Positions 11,515-21,711 are shown, counted from the stretch's first letter. The stretch: DNA of 64,000 bases from Sphingomonas sp. LR60 (GCF_036855935.1 NZ_JASPFK010000001.1:2544501-2608500); one strand, 5' to 3'. Notes: a model not told the origin generated them from the sequence alone. Program-made: numbers and translations.

Positions 11515-12282
11515 CTACCGCGCCAGCCATCCGCCATCGACCGCCAGCACATGCCCCTGCACATAGGCCGCGGCGTCGGAGGCGAGGAACACCGCCGCGC
11601 CGCCCAGGTCGGCCGGCGCGCCCCAGCGCGCTGCTGGGATACGCTCGACGATCGCGCGGTTACGCTCCGCATCGGCCTGCAACGCCGCGGTGTTGCTGGT
11701 CGCGATATAGCCCGGCGCGATCGCGTTGACGGTCACATTGTGCTTCGCCCATTCGTTGGCGAGCAGCTTGGTCAGCCCGCCCACCCCGCTCTTCGCCGCG
11801 GTATAGCTCGGCACGCGGATGCCGCCCTGGAAGGTCAGCATCGACGCGATGTTGATGATCCGCCCGCCCCCCGCGGCGATCATGTGCCGCCCGGCGGCCT
11901 GCGACAGGAAGAACACCGATTTCAGATTGGTGTCGATCACCGCGTTCCAGTCTTCCTCGCTGAAGTCGACCGCATCCGCGCGCCGGATGATCCCGGCATT
12001 GTTGACGAGGATGTCGAGCCGCCCGAACGCGTCGAGCGTCTCCGCGACCACGCGCCCGACCGGCTCGATCGTGGACAGGTCCGCATCGATCACCGCCGCG
12101 CGCCGCCCGAGATCGCGGATCTGCGCCGCCGTCTCCTCCGCCGCGGTACGCCCGACGCAGACGACATCCGCCCCCGCCTGCGCCAGCGCGACCGCGATCG
12201 CCTGCCCGATCCCGGTATTCGCACCGGTGACGACCGCGACGCGCCCGGTCAGGTCGAACGGATGGCTCAGCGCAGCTGGCAT
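11515..12282 (-). CDS. kduD: 2-dehydro-3-deoxy-D-gluconate (kduD-type) dehydrogenase
   Basis: An SDR enzyme of unsaturated uronate breakdown: it reduces the KduI product (3-deoxy-D-glycero-2,5-hexodiulosonate) to 2-keto-3-deoxygluconate. Seen are the cofactor motif [12 protein letters not shown], the catalytic Ser in [11 protein letters not shown] and Y-x3-K in YTAAKSG. ATG 12282 ([16 protein letters not shown]) is the proper start; the frame stays open further upstream only because it crosses kduI. It overlaps the end of kduI by 16 bases and is the last gene of the TonB receptor-MFS-GH105-kduI-kduD run. Confidence 0.93.
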   Translation of the reverse strand: MPAALSHPFDLTGRVAVVTGANTGIGQAIAVALAQAGADVVCVGRTAAEETAAQIRDLGRRAAVIDADLSTIEPVGRVVAETLDAFGRLDILVNNAGIIRRADAVDFSEEDWNAVIDTNLKSVFFLSQAAGRHMIAAGGGRIINIASMLTFQGGIRVPSYTAAKSGVGGLTKLLANEWAKHNVTVNAIAPGYIATSNTAALQADAERNRAIVERIPAARWGAPADLGGAAVFLASDAAAYVQGHVLAVDGGWLAR

Positions 12283-13103
12283 ATGTCGCACACGTCCATG
12301 TCGTTGTAATCCTGGTTCTCGCCCGCCATCGCCCAGATGAAGGTATAATTGCTGGTGCCAGCACCCATGTGCACCGACCACGGCGGGCTGATCACCACCT
12401 CTTCATTGTCGACGACGATATGCCGCAGGTCGTCGGGACGGCCCATATAGTGAAAGACACGATTGTCGTCCTCGAGGTCGAAATAGAGGTAGATCTCGCT
12501 GCGCCGCTCATGGACGTGCGGCGGCATCGTGTTCCACACCGATCCGGGCTTGAGCTGCGTCAGCCCCAGGCACAGCGACGCACTGGCGCACAGATGCGGC
12601 AGCACCAGTTGATAGATGGTGCGGTCGTTCGACGTCTCCAGGCTGCCGCGCTGCATCGGATTGGCGTCGGCGAGCGTCACCTTGCGCAGCGGGAACGGCG
12701 CATGGGCGGGGACGCTGAGCAGATAGAAGCGCGCCCCCTCACCCGCGAACGTCACCTCCGCAGACCCCATCGGCACGTACAGCGCCTCGTAGCGGGTCAG
12801 TTCGAACACCTGCCCGTCGACGGTCACCTTGCCGGCGCCGCGCCCGATGTTGACCACCCCCAACTCGCGGCGTTCGAGCAACGGATGCCCCGCCACGCTT
12901 TCAGGCTCGCTATGCGTCGGCAGCGACAGCATCGCCGTGCCCGGCACCGCGCCGCCGATGATGAAGCGCTCACCGTGCGAATAGGTCAGCACGATCTCGC
13001 CGTCGCGGAATAGCCCGTCGACCAGGTAACGGTCGCGCAGCGCCTGATTGGAGACGCCGTCCATCATGTCGGGATGCGTGGCGTAAAAGGTCTTGGCGTA
13101 CAC
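12267..13103 (-). CDS. kduI: 5-dehydro-4-deoxy-D-glucuronate isomerase
   Basis: KduI isomerises the unsaturated-uronate-derived 4-deoxy-L-threo-5-hexosulose uronate; KduD acts next. The cupin metal site is visible as [12 protein letters not shown] (H-x-H-x4-E) and [10 protein letters not shown] (fourth ligand). Length is 278 residues, normal for the family. The start is GTG 13103 with AGGAG eight bases upstream; the frame stays open beyond it but runs into the preceding gene. It sits 14 bases from the GH105 gene, whose product releases its substrate. Confidence 0.95.
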   Translation of the reverse strand: MYAKTFYATHPDMMDGVSNQALRDRYLVDGLFRDGEIVLTYSHGERFIIGGAVPGTAMLSLPTHSEPESVAGHPLLERRELGVVNIGRGAGKVTVDGQVFELTRYEALYVPMGSAEVTFAGEGARFYLLSVPAHAPFPLRKVTLADANPMQRGSLETSNDRTIYQLVLPHLCASASLCLGLTQLKPGSVWNTMPPHVHERRSEIYLYFDLEDDNRVFHYMGRPDDLRHIVVDNEEVVISPPWSVHMGAGTSNYTFIWAMAGENQDYNDMDVCDICQLR

Positions 13104-13117
13104 GTCGGTGCTCCTGT

Positions 13118-14230
13118 TCAACGGGCGCGGTCGAGCTGCGCGATTTGCGTCGCCGCCAGCAGGAAGGCGCCCACGCCGTAATATTGCGTCTCTTGCGCGG
13201 CGACCTTGTCGGGCCGGTCGCTGACCTGTTGCACCCAGCCGAGCCGCCCGTCGGGCTGGACCGCGCGCTCCAGCGCCGCCCAGCCGCGCTTCGCGACGGG
13301 TGCGTATTCGGCACGCGGCAGCACCCCGGCATTGACGCCCCACGCCATGCCATAGGTGAAGAAGCCGGTGCCGCTCGATTCCGGCGGTGAGCCTTCGGCG
13401 GCGAGCAGCGATGGCGCCCAATAGCCATCCGGCTTCTGCAACGTCTTCAGCTTCGCGGCCATGTTGCGAAACAGCCCCTCCATCCGCACGCGATCGGGGC
13501 TGTTCTTGGGCAGCAACGGAATGATCCGCGCCATGCCCGCGAACACCCACCCGTTGCCGCGTGCCCAGAATTGCTTGCGGCGCTGCGCATCGCGACGCTC
13601 GAAGAAGCGGCTGTCGCGGTAATAAAGCTGTTCGACCGGATCGAGCAGGAAGTCGGTCGTCGCCCAGAATTCCTTCATTGCGAAGTCGCGGTACTTCGGA
13701 TCGCCGGTCTGGCGCGACAGTTCCACCAACGCGGGCGGCGCCATGAACAAGGCGTCGCACCAGCACCAGCGCGTCAGGCACTCGGTCGCGCCATAGCCCT
13801 CCGGCGGCACCGCAAAGGCGAGCGTCGTGACCGCGGGCTTGTCGACGATACGGTCCAAGGTCGCCTTGGCGCTGGCGAGCGCCTGCGGCGGTCCGCCATG
13901 CGCGGCGGCCCATAGATAGCTTTGCACGATCGCATGATCGTCCGCGAAATAGGGCCTCTCGCCCGGCCGCCAACCGTTCGCGCGCCCCATCGCCATGATC
14001 GCATCCTTGATGCGCGGCGGCGCGCCGGCATCGGCGAGCGCGGTCATCCCGACCCAGAACACCGCGGGCTCCCACGCGCGCATGTCGCCGCTGCGCGGGT
14101 TCACGTCCATGTGCGCAAGCTGCCAGTCGGCCAGCTTCACCGCCTGCGCGATCGGTGCCTGTTGCTGTGCCGCCGCGGGCGCAGCGACCGCCGCGATGCT
14201 GGTGGCGAGGGCAAGGTGTCGAAGGATCAT
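13118..14230 (-). CDS. GH105 unsaturated uronyl/rhamnogalacturonyl hydrolase
   Basis: A 370-residue glycoside hydrolase of family 105 (YteR/YesR-like). It removes the unsaturated uronic acid that a polysaccharide lyase leaves at the non-reducing end of oligosaccharides such as rhamnogalacturonan. The motif [15 protein letters not shown] contains the family's catalytic Asp, and [14 protein letters not shown] and [16 protein letters not shown] are further conserved blocks. An N-terminal signal peptide ([19 protein letters not shown]) points to the periplasm. Its start overlaps the stop of the MFS gene (ATGA). No polysaccharide lyase is present in this window, so oligosaccharides must come from elsewhere. 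Confidence 0.9.
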   Translation of the reverse strand: MILRHLALATSIAAVAAPAAAQQQAPIAQAVKLADWQLAHMDVNPRSGDMRAWEPAVFWVGMTALADAGAPPRIKDAIMAMGRANGWRPGERPYFADDHAIVQSYLWAAAHGGPPQALASAKATLDRIVDKPAVTTLAFAVPPEGYGATECLTRWCWCDALFMAPPALVELSRQTGDPKYRDFAMKEFWATTDFLLDPVEQLYYRDSRFFERRDAQRRKQFWARGNGWVFAGMARIIPLLPKNSPDRVRMEGLFRNMAAKLKTLQKPDGYWAPSLLAAEGSPPESSGTGFFTYGMAWGVNAGVLPRAEYAPVAKRGWAALERAVQPDGRLGWVQQVSDRPDKVAAQETQYYGVGAFLLAATQIAQLDRAR

Positions 14231-15513
14231 GCGGCGCTCTCCAGGGAAGCGAAACGGGCCGGGGTCAGCCGGGGGCTGATGACGTGCAGCGACAGCAATG
14301 CCAGCAGATAGGCACCGCCCGCCACCGCGAAGATCGGCGCATAACTGCCCGAAACGCCAAGCACATGACCGACGAACTTGGCGATCAGCATCCCACCGAT
14401 CGCGCCCGCGGTCCCGCCGATCCCCACCACCGAGCCGACCGCCGCGCGCGGAAACAGGTCGGAGGGCAAGGTCAGCAGATTGGCGGAAAACGCCTGATGC
14501 GCCGCGGTCGCCAGCCCGATCAGCGCGACCGCGATCCACAGGCTGTCGACATATTGAACCGTCACGATCGGCAGCACCGCGATCGCACATCCGAGCATCG
14601 TCGCCTTGCGCGCGGCGTTCGCCGACCAGCCGCGCCGCAGCAGCCGCGACGAGGTCCAGCCGCCCAGCACGCTTCCCGCGTCCGACAACAGATAGATCGC
14701 CACCAACGGCGGCCCGAACGACCTGAGGTCCAGCCCGTAGCGCTTCCCGAGAAAATCGGGCAACCAGAACAGGAACATCCACCAGATCGGATCGGTCAGG
14801 AACTTGGGCACCGCATAGGCCCAGGTCTCGCGATACGTGAACAGCTGCAGCCACGGCACCCGCTCGACCACCGGCGCGGGATCGCTGCGGATCAGCGCCA
14901 GCTCGCCCGGCGTGACGCGCGGATGCTCCTCCGGACGGCGATAGATCGCGATCCACGCGATCAGCCACAGCACGCTGAACGCGCCGGTCGCGATGAAGGC
15001 CATCCGCCAGCCATAGGCGAGCGTGATTGCGGGAACGAGCAACGGCGTCGCGATCGCGCCGACGTTCGCCCCGGCGTTGAACAGCCCGACCGCAAACGCG
15101 CGCTCGCGCTGTGGAAACCATTCGGTCACCGCCTTCAACCCGGACGGGAAATTGCCCGCCTCCCCCAGCCCCAGCGCGAACCGCGCCGCGCCGAACTGCG
15201 CGACGCTGCTCACCAGCCCATGCGCGACATGCGCCAGCGTCCAGAAGGAAAAGGCGAGCGCATAGCCGAGCCGCGCGCCGAACCGGTCGATCAACCGCCC
15301 CATCATCAGGAAGCCGACAGCGTAGGCGGCCTGAAACCAGAAGACGATGTCGGCATATTGCGCCTCGGTCCAGCCCAGATCCTTCTGGAGCACCGGCTTG
15401 AGCACGCCGATCATCTGGCGGTCGATGTAGTTGATCGCGGTCGCCGCGAACAGCAACGCGCAGATCGTCCAGCGATAGCGCCCGGTCGGCGGCGCGGCGG
15501 CGATGTCCGGCAT
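14227..15513 (-). CDS. MFS transporter, hexuronate (ExuT) type
   Basis: A 12-helix major facilitator of the anion:cation symporter group, 428 residues. Typical family features are [11 protein letters not shown] after helix 1, the [16 protein letters not shown] loop and [26 protein letters not shown]. The last is very close to hexuronate transporters such as ExuT. Its place between a TonB receptor and GH105/kduI/kduD supports uptake of monomeric uronate across the inner membrane. ATG 15513 with a GGAG upstream is the start. Confidence 0.9.
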   Translation of the reverse strand: MPDIAAAPPTGRYRWTICALLFAATAINYIDRQMIGVLKPVLQKDLGWTEAQYADIVFWFQAAYAVGFLMMGRLIDRFGARLGYALAFSFWTLAHVAHGLVSSVAQFGAARFALGLGEAGNFPSGLKAVTEWFPQRERAFAVGLFNAGANVGAIATPLLVPAITLAYGWRMAFIATGAFSVLWLIAWIAIYRRPEEHPRVTPGELALIRSDPAPVVERVPWLQLFTYRETWAYAVPKFLTDPIWWMFLFWLPDFLGKRYGLDLRSFGPPLVAIYLLSDAGSVLGGWTSSRLLRRGWSANAARKATMLGCAIAVLPIVTVQYVDSLWIAVALIGLATAAHQAFSANLLTLPSDLFPRAAVGSVVGIGGTAGAIGGMLIAKFVGHVLGVSGSYAPIFAVAGGAYLLALLSLHVISPRLTPARFASLESAA

Positions 15514-15533
15514 GACGAGCGCTCCGGAAGAAA

Positions 15534-15558
15534 GGGCGCGCGACACCGCCGCGCGCCC
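15534..15558 (-). terminator. GC hairpin between TonB receptor and MFS gene
   Basis: GGGCGCGCG and CGCGCGCCC form a perfect nine-base stem, placed just after the TonB receptor stop and before the MFS gene. There is no clear U tract, so it may attenuate rather than stop transcription into the uronate genes. Confidence 0.5.
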
Positions 15559-15570
15559 AGGTGGGGACGT

Positions 15571-18513
15571 TTAGAACTTGCCGCGGATCCCGAACGAGAA
15601 GGTCCGCCCGTTGAAGTAGGAATTGTCGCGATGCGTCTGCCCGACGGATTTCTGCGGGTTCTCGTACACCGTATAGGTATTCTCGTTGGTGATGTTCAGC
15701 GCATCGACGCGCAGCTCGATATAGTCGTTGAGCTTCAATGCGACGGTCGCGTCGAGATAGCCCTGCGCCGCGAAGTACGAGATTTCGTCATTCGCCGTGT
15801 TGCGCTGCGCGCCACCCGTCTTGGAGCGATAATTGTACGATCCGCGCAGCGAGAACGGTCCTTTCTCGTAGAAGCCGGTGATGCTGTACGTGTATTTGGG
15901 CACGCTCTGCAAAGCGACGATGCTGCCGTTGGTCAGCACAAAATTATAGTCGATGCCCTTCTGCTGCTGATCGATCAGCGTGAAGCTGCTGGTCACGCCC
16001 AGCCCGTCGAACGGCTTGGGCAGGAAGGTGAAGTTCTGCTGATACGCCGCTTCCAGCCCGCGCAGCTTCAACTGCCCGGCGTTCTGCACGATCGTGCGCA
16101 GGATCCGCGGGTTGTTGTTGGTCAGCGCGTTCACCTGCGCCAGCGTGCAGGTGCCGGTCGGCCCACCGAACGCCGCGCAACTGAAATAGCTCGGATCGAG
16201 GCCCGTCGTCGCCAGCGGAACGTCCTCGACGACTGCGACCGGCTGGTCGGTAATATCCTTCTCGAACAGCCCGACGCTCAACAAGGCGGCGGGCGCGAAA
16301 TACCACTCTAGCACCGCGTCATAGGTGGTGGCGACCTGCGGGCGCAGGTCGGGATTGCCGACCGCCACCGCATTGCTGAACACGTTCGGCACGACGATGC
16401 TGCCCGCGATATCGTTCAGCGCGCTGCGCGTCACCGTACTGCCGATCGATCCACGCAGCAGCAGCTTGGGCGTGATGTCGAAGGCCAGGCTCGCCGACGG
16501 CAGCCAGTTCTGATAGCCACCGTTGCGGCGGTTGGGCGTGAACACCCCGCCCAGATTGGTGTAATTGTTGATGATCGTCTCGGTGTCCGAATAACGGATG
16601 CCGGCATCGCCGCGCAGTTCGTGCCCGCCGATCGCGATCTTGAACGACGTCTCCAGGAACGCCGACTTGACGCGCTCTTCCGCCTCATAGGTAGCGTTGA
16701 GCTGGCGCGCCGCCTGACGGTTGGCCTGGTTGGCCCCCAGCGTGCCCATCACGAAGTCGCGCGAGAAGGTCGCGAAATTCGACGGATAGCCCGAATTGCC
16801 GCCGTTGTTCAGCGTACCGTATTGCAGGAACGGATCCATATACTGGAACACGCCATTGCCGCTGGAGGCGAAGGTGCCACCGTTCGGCAGCGCCGCGGCG
16901 CGCGCGATCGAGGAGCCGTCCTGCGCGGTCCGGCTCTTCAGGCTGGACACGTAGCTGCCGCCGATCTTGAACGCCATGCTGGTGTCGCCGGTGTCGACCA
17001 CCGTCCAGTCGAGCACCGAGCGCAGGCTCTTCACGGTGTCGTCTTCGCGCTGGATCGAGAAGCCGAGCGTCGGGTCGCGGAAATTGGCCGGATCGGTGAA
17101 CGATGTCGGCGAGCTGATCGTCGGATAGGAGACGTTGACGGTCGGATCGTAGGTTGTCGTGATGCCGTAGATGTTCGAGACGATGCGATTGCCCGATTGC
17201 CAGGCGCGGCTCTTGGAGATGCTCCCCTGCGCCTGCAATGTCACCCGGTCGCTGAAGTCGTATTTCGCGCGGGCCACGCCGTAGGAGAACTTCGTCTCGA
17301 AATCGCGGAAGAAGCTTTCGCCGATGATGCTCGTATTGCCGAACGTCCCATACAAATTGTTGTACTGGTCGATCTTGACGTCGAGCGGAATGATCCCGGA
17401 ATTGGTGCCGGTCCCTGGTGTCGCGGTGCTGCCCGGCGCGGTGCGCGAGTTGCGCACCGGCACACCGAACGTGAACTCGTCCATCTGGTCGGTCAGCTTG
17501 GAATAGATGCCGTCGACGCTCGCCTCGAACTTGTCGCTCTTATATTGCACCGACCCGACGAATCCCATCCGCTCGCGTTCGGTGTTCGAGGTATAGACGC
17601 GGTAGAAGCGCGGCAGCAGCGCGTTCGCGACCTGCGCGCGCGTCAGATTGCCGAAATTGGCGAGCGGGCTGTCGAGGTTCAGCTCGAACTGGAACGGTCC
17701 GCTCGTGTTCGACGGCACCGAGCCGTAATAAGGACGCCGCCCGAGCGCCGACGAATTATAGCCGCCCGTCGACTGGAAACCCGAGCGCTCATTGACGGTC
17801 TTGGCATAGGCTGCGCCGAACAGGACGCCAAAATTGCCCCAATGGTCGCTGACGATCAACGAGCCGCGCGGGCGCCACTTCTCGGACTGATCGTTGTAGC
17901 TGTACTGCGCGGTGTAGCGGAACACGCGCTCCTTGCTGTCGAACGGGCGCGGCGTCTGCAGGTCGACGTTGCCGCCGATCCCGCCCTCTTCGAGATTGGC
18001 GAGCGGCGACTTGTAGACGTCGACGCGCCCGAACAACTCCGACGGAAAGACGTCATAGTTGAACGCGCGGCTCGAACTGCCGACGCTCCCGGCCGAGGTG
18101 GTGCGGACCGGCGCACCGTTCAGCGTCGTCACCACGAAGTCGGAACTTAGCCCGCGGATCGCCACCCGCTGCCCCTCGTTGGTGCCCGCGCCGCCATCAC
18201 GGCTCAGGATCACGCCCGGAATACGCTGCAACGAGTCGGCGACGTTCGCTTCGGGGAACTTGCCGATATCCTCCGCAACGATCGAATCGCGGATGCCGAC
18301 CGCCTCGCGCTTCAACTCCAGCCCCTCGGCGAGACTGCGGCGGAAGCCGGTGACGACGATGTCGTCGCTCGCCGCCTCGGTCGATGCCTGTGGATCGGTA
18401 GCGGGTGTCGCGGCGGGCTCGGCCGCGGTGGTTTGCGCCGCGGCCGGAGCCGCCACCAACGTCAATGCGATGGCATGCGCCGACGCCATGCCGATGAACA
18501 ACGACCTGCCCAC
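15571..18513 (-). CDS. TonB-dependent receptor, carbohydrate type
   Basis: A 980-residue outer-membrane receptor that would import oligosaccharides using TonB energy. It has a signal peptide ([22 protein letters not shown]), a TonB-box-like DDIVVTGFRRS near residue 50, a plug domain (IAEDIGKFPEANVADSLQRI-like segment, VAIRGLSSDF, GIGGNVDLQTPRPFD) and a long beta barrel ending in the Phe-terminated strand FSFGIRGKF. Receptors of this subclass in sphingomonads and Caulobacter are usually tied to glycan loci. The uronate genes follow on the same strand, and the candidate operator at 18557 lies just upstream. Confidence 0.95.
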   Translation of the reverse strand: MGRSLFIGMASAHAIALTLVAAPAAAQTTAAEPAATPATDPQASTEAASDDIVVTGFRRSLAEGLELKREAVGIRDSIVAEDIGKFPEANVADSLQRIPGVILSRDGGAGTNEGQRVAIRGLSSDFVVTTLNGAPVRTTSAGSVGSSSRAFNYDVFPSELFGRVDVYKSPLANLEEGGIGGNVDLQTPRPFDSKERVFRYTAQYSYNDQSEKWRPRGSLIVSDHWGNFGVLFGAAYAKTVNERSGFQSTGGYNSSALGRRPYYGSVPSNTSGPFQFELNLDSPLANFGNLTRAQVANALLPRFYRVYTSNTERERMGFVGSVQYKSDKFEASVDGIYSKLTDQMDEFTFGVPVRNSRTAPGSTATPGTGTNSGIIPLDVKIDQYNNLYGTFGNTSIIGESFFRDFETKFSYGVARAKYDFSDRVTLQAQGSISKSRAWQSGNRIVSNIYGITTTYDPTVNVSYPTISSPTSFTDPANFRDPTLGFSIQREDDTVKSLRSVLDWTVVDTGDTSMAFKIGGSYVSSLKSRTAQDGSSIARAAALPNGGTFASSGNGVFQYMDPFLQYGTLNNGGNSGYPSNFATFSRDFVMGTLGANQANRQAARQLNATYEAEERVKSAFLETSFKIAIGGHELRGDAGIRYSDTETIINNYTNLGGVFTPNRRNGGYQNWLPSASLAFDITPKLLLRGSIGSTVTRSALNDIAGSIVVPNVFSNAVAVGNPDLRPQVATTYDAVLEWYFAPAALLSVGLFEKDITDQPVAVVEDVPLATTGLDPSYFSCAAFGGPTGTCTLAQVNALTNNNPRILRTIVQNAGQLKLRGLEAAYQQNFTFLPKPFDGLGVTSSFTLIDQQQKGIDYNFVLTNGSIVALQSVPKYTYSITGFYEKGPFSLRGSYNYRSKTGGAQRNTANDEISYFAAQGYLDATVALKLNDYIELRVDALNITNENTYTVYENPQKSVGQTHRDNSYFNGRTFSFGIRGKF

Positions 18514-18556
18514 GATAACCCCCTCCTGCTACGCCGCATATTGCGGCTTATGGATG

Positions 18557-18569
18557 GGTTATCATACAA
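18557..18569. promoter_or_regulatory. Candidate operator, copy 1 (GGTTATCATACAA)
   Basis: The 13-mer GGTTATCATACAA lies 44 bases upstream of the TonB receptor start. It recurs with one change (GGTTATCCTACAA) upstream of the divergent DUF4861 gene. The FadR-type regulator is encoded between the two sites, so binding by that protein is a reasonable inference. Confidence 0.5.
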
Positions 18570-18596
18570 GTTCGAACGCGCGTCAATCCGCTGTTA

Positions 18597-19319
18597 TTAG
18601 TCCCCACCAGAAAGGTTCGCCGCCTCGCTCAACTCCGTGTGACGGCTAAGGCTTTCCTGCATGTGATGCCGCGCGGCGTCACGCGCGCCCGCTGGATTCA
18701 TCCGCACGATCGCGTCGACGATCGCCTCATGCTCGATGCGCACCTTCTCGACATAGGCACGCTGCGCCTCGGGCGGTTGGTCGCGCAGATACAGGTTGCG
18801 CGGCGGCACCAGTCGCACCCCCAGGAAGTCGATCAGCTTGACGAAGGTCTCGTTCTGAGTCGCCCGCGCGATCGCGGTGTGGAAACGCGTGTCCGCCGCC
18901 GCCGAGGCGACCGGATCGTCGGCCACCGCCGCCATGTCGCGCAACGCCGCGCGCATCGCGGAAATGTCGGTCAGCGTCCGCCGCGCCGCTGCGAAGGCGG
19001 CCATCTCCGACTCGACCGACAAGCGCACCTCGAGCAGGCGGATCACGTCCGCCAGCTCGCTCATATCCTGCCGCGTGATCTGAAACGCCTGGTAACGCGC
19101 GTCGTCGGACACGAACACGCCCGACCCCTGCCGCGCGATCGCGATGCCATGCGCCTCCAGCCGCGCGACCGCCTCGCGCACCACCGTGCGGCTGACCTTC
19201 TCGTCTTCCGCTATCTCTTTCTGCGTCGGCAGGCGCGCGCCCGGCGGCATCTCGCCCGACCGGATCCGCGCCTCCAGCTTCACGTACAAGGCATCGGCCA
19301 ACGACATGCTTTTGGTCAT
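18597..19319 (-). CDS. FadR-type GntR transcriptional regulator
   Basis: A 240-residue repressor-type regulator. The winged helix at residues 10-75 has the GntR signature (SGEMPPGARLPTQKEIAE, SRTVVREAVARLEAHG, RQGSGVFV). The C-terminal all-helical FCD domain (about 90-225) usually binds an organic acid at a metal site; candidate ligands are in DTRFHTAIARAT and the later EHEAIVDAI and ARHHM. It lies between the TonB receptor/uronate genes and the DUF4861-DUF2264 pair, so a uronate or keto-deoxy-sugar acid is a likely effector. Confidence 0.9.
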   Translation of the reverse strand: MTKSMSLADALYVKLEARIRSGEMPPGARLPTQKEIAEDEKVSRTVVREAVARLEAHGIAIARQGSGVFVSDDARYQAFQITRQDMSELADVIRLLEVRLSVESEMAAFAAARRTLTDISAMRAALRDMAAVADDPVASAAADTRFHTAIARATQNETFVKLIDFLGVRLVPPRNLYLRDQPPEAQRAYVEKVRIEHEAIVDAIVRMNPAGARDAARHHMQESLSRHTELSEAANLSGGD

Positions 19320-19395
19320 CCGTGCTTTATATCAAGGTCGTGCGCCAAGCCCCACAGGCAAAGTGCCGGCTTGGCAAAATAGATATGACAGCTTA

Positions 19396-19408
19396 GGTTA
19401 TCCTACAA
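19396..19408. promoter_or_regulatory. Candidate operator, copy 2 (GGTTATCCTACAA)
   Basis: GGTTATCCTACAA, 12 of 13 bases identical to the site at 18557, lies 20 bases before the DUF4861 start and just before its AAAGGGAG ribosome site. The pair brackets the regulator gene and suggests coordinated control of both arms of the island. Confidence 0.5.
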
Positions 19409-19428
19409 CAGAAAGGGAGTGGATCGGC

Positions 19429-20367
19429 ATGAGGATCGCGACGCGACGATATGCATCGGCGACCTTGTCGCTGCTGCTCGGCACGCCGCTCGCCGCGCAG
19501 GAAGCGCCGCCGCTACCGGTCGTGTCACCGCTCCCGCCCCCGCCCGACCGTACGCCGCGCGCGGTCGCGCTGCTCGCCGACTATCGGTACGACGATCTGC
19601 TGTGGGAGAACGACCGCACCGCGCACCGCATCTACGGCCATGCGCTGGAGGCGGCCGAACCGCCGTCGGGCTCGGGGATCGACAGCTGGGGCAAGAACGT
19701 CCGCTGGCCGTTCGCGGATCGCCAGCTCCGCACCGGCGATCAGCACGCCTATCATGGCGAGGGAATCGACTTCTACAATGTCGGCACCACGCGCGGCGCG
19801 GGCGGTCTCGGCATCTGGCACGACAACAAACTGTGGACCTCGCGCAATTTCGTCCGCCACCGCATCCTCGCGAGCGGCGGCGACCGCGCCGACTTCACCG
19901 TCGATTACGCGCCCTGGCCGGTCGATACGGTACGCAAGGTGTGGGAGACGCGCCGCTTCACGCTGCCGCTCGGCACGCAGTTCACGCGCATGGTCTCGAC
20001 CATCTCCTCCGACCGCCCCGAGCCGCTGCTGGTTGGCATCGGCATCGGCAAGCGCACCACCGGGCAGGGCGCGGGCGAGTTGACCGTCGATCGCGCGCGC
20101 GGGCTGCTCTCTTGGTGGGGACCGGACGAGCCCGGTCACGGCCGGATCGCGATCGCCATCCGGGTCGACCCGCAGATGATCGCCGATGTGCGCGCCGATG
20201 CCGACAACCAATTGGTGCTGCTTCGCGTCACGCCCGGCAAGCCGTTCGTCTATTATTCGGGCTCGGCATGGAGCCATGGCGAGGGCGATTTCCGTACCCG
20301 AAAGCAATGGGACGACTATGCCGCCGGCACCGCGCTTAGCTTCGAAATCCCCAAGGCAGGGCAATGA
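19429..20367 (+). CDS. DUF4861 family secreted protein
   Basis: A 312-residue exported protein (signal peptide ATLSLLLGTPLAAQ) that I assign to the DUF4861 family from its pattern (ADYRYDDLLWENDRTAHRIYG near the start, HAYHGEGIDFYNVGTTRGAGG, and YYSGSAWSHGEGDF near the end). Members recur in loci for pectin- or ulvan-like uronate polymers, but I know of no settled reaction. ATG 19429 follows AAAGGGAG; the frame remains open upstream across the GntR gene but without a start signal. The stop overlaps the DUF2264 start (ATGA). Confidence 0.75.
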   Translation: MRIATRRYASATLSLLLGTPLAAQEAPPLPVVSPLPPPPDRTPRAVALLADYRYDDLLWENDRTAHRIYGHALEAAEPPSGSGIDSWGKNVRWPFADRQLRTGDQHAYHGEGIDFYNVGTTRGAGGLGIWHDNKLWTSRNFVRHRILASGGDRADFTVDYAPWPVDTVRKVWETRRFTLPLGTQFTRMVSTISSDRPEPLLVGIGIGKRTTGQGAGELTVDRARGLLSWWGPDEPGHGRIAIAIRVDPQMIADVRADADNQLVLLRVTPGKPFVYYSGSAWSHGEGDFRTRKQWDDYAAGTALSFEIPKAGQ

Positions 20368-21641
20368 CGATGCAGATGGATCGACGGGGTATTTTGGCGG
20401 GCGGACTGGCGGCGGGCGCATTCGCGACCACGCCTGCGAGTGCGCAAGCCCGACCCGCCGACGCACCGCTCCCCGATGGCGGCACCGATCGCGCCTATGC
20501 CCTCGCGCTGCTGCGCCGGATGGCGGAGCCGGTCCTCGGACGCATGGCGCGCGGTCGGCTCCATGCCGAATGGACGCCCGAACTCAGCCCGACCTGGGAC
20601 GGCCGCAACCCCGGCGTCGCCTATCTCGAGGCGTTCGGGCGCTTGATCGACGGGATCGCACCGTGGCTCGCGCTCCCGGACGACACGAGCGCCGAGGGAC
20701 GGCTCCGCGCAACGCTGCGCACGCAGGCGCTGGAAAGCTACACCCACGCGGTCGATCCGAAGAGTCCCGACTATCTCTTGTGGCGCGGACACGGGCAGGC
20801 ATTGGTCGACTCCGCCTATTTCACCAGCGCGCTGCTGCGTGCTCCCGATGCCTTGTGGAAGCCGCTCGACGCGAAGACGAAGACGCGGATCGTCGAAGAG
20901 ATCAAGGGCCTGCGCCGCATCTCCCCGCCGTATCAGAACTGGCTGCTGTTTGCGGCGATGAACGAGGCGTTCCTGTTCGCGATCGGCGAGGAGTGGGACC
21001 CGATGCGGGTCGACCTCACGATCAAGAAAATGCTCGAATGGTATGTCGGCGATGGCTGGTACGGCGATGGCGCGCGCTTCCACTATGATTATTACAACAG
21101 CTACGTCATCCATCCGATGCTAGTGCAGATCCTCGCCACGCTCGCGGCGGGCAAGCCGAGCTTCAACAATCTGCGTCCCGCCGAGGAGCTGGCCCGCGCG
21201 GTGAAGCGCGAGCAACGCTACGCCGAGCATCTCGAGCGGATGATCGCCCCCGACGGCAGCTATGCCGCGATCGGCCGTTCGCTCACCTATCGCACCGCGG
21301 TGCATCAGCCGCTCGGGCATCTGGCGTGGCGCGGGCAATTGCCCGACACGCTGCCGGCAGGGCAAGTGCGCGCCGCGACGATGGCGGCGCAGCGGCGCGT
21401 CTTCGCCGACCCCAGCAACTTCAACGCCGACGGCTTCCTGACGATCGGCTTCGCGCGACACCAGCCGACGCTGGGCGACGTCTATTCCAACGCCGGCAGC
21501 ATGTATATCGCATCCGAAAGCCTGATCGCGCTCGGCCTGCCCGCCGATCACGTCTATTGGACTGCACCGCCGCAGCCATGGACGATGCGCCGCGCCTTTG
21601 CCGGGCAGGATTTCCGCAAGGATTACGCGGTCGACTACTAA
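20364..21641 (+). CDS. DUF2264 family protein, probable glycoside hydrolase
   Basis: A 425-residue exported protein. The N-terminus MDRRGILAGGLAAGAF resembles a lipid/Tat-like leader. Recognisable blocks of DUF2264 are ESYTHAVDPKSPDYLLW, QNWLLFAAMNEAFL, WYVGDGWYGDGARFHYDYYNSYVIHP and GRSLTYRTAVHQPLGHLAWRG. The family is an (alpha/alpha)-barrel group that, as I recall, CAZy places in GH154 with beta-glucuronidase activity; that function is family knowledge and is not proven by this sequence. It is coupled to the DUF4861 gene and probably acts on the same uronate oligosaccharide. Confidence 0.8.
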   Translation: MTMQMDRRGILAGGLAAGAFATTPASAQARPADAPLPDGGTDRAYALALLRRMAEPVLGRMARGRLHAEWTPELSPTWDGRNPGVAYLEAFGRLIDGIAPWLALPDDTSAEGRLRATLRTQALESYTHAVDPKSPDYLLWRGHGQALVDSAYFTSALLRAPDALWKPLDAKTKTRIVEEIKGLRRISPPYQNWLLFAAMNEAFLFAIGEEWDPMRVDLTIKKMLEWYVGDGWYGDGARFHYDYYNSYVIHPMLVQILATLAAGKPSFNNLRPAEELARAVKREQRYAEHLERMIAPDGSYAAIGRSLTYRTAVHQPLGHLAWRGQLPDTLPAGQVRAATMAAQRRVFADPSNFNADGFLTIGFARHQPTLGDVYSNAGSMYIASESLIALGLPADHVYWTAPPQPWTMRRAFAGQDFRKDYAVDY

Positions 21642-21711
21642 ACAAGCCTCGTCGCGCCGCGACGCCGTCATCCCCTGAAGTTTGATTCGCCTGGCTTGAA
21701 CCGCTTCCCTT

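Noticed and set aside
12283..12381. Longer N-terminus for kduD, open to 12381
   Set aside because: It would lie inside the kduI C-terminus and precede the Rossmann fold with unrelated sequence; ATG 12282 gives the normal SDR length.
14155..16311. A 718-codon plus-strand frame across the MFS and TonB receptor genes
   Set aside because: It is antisense to two clear genes and spans their intergenic hairpin; composition is typical of shadow frames.
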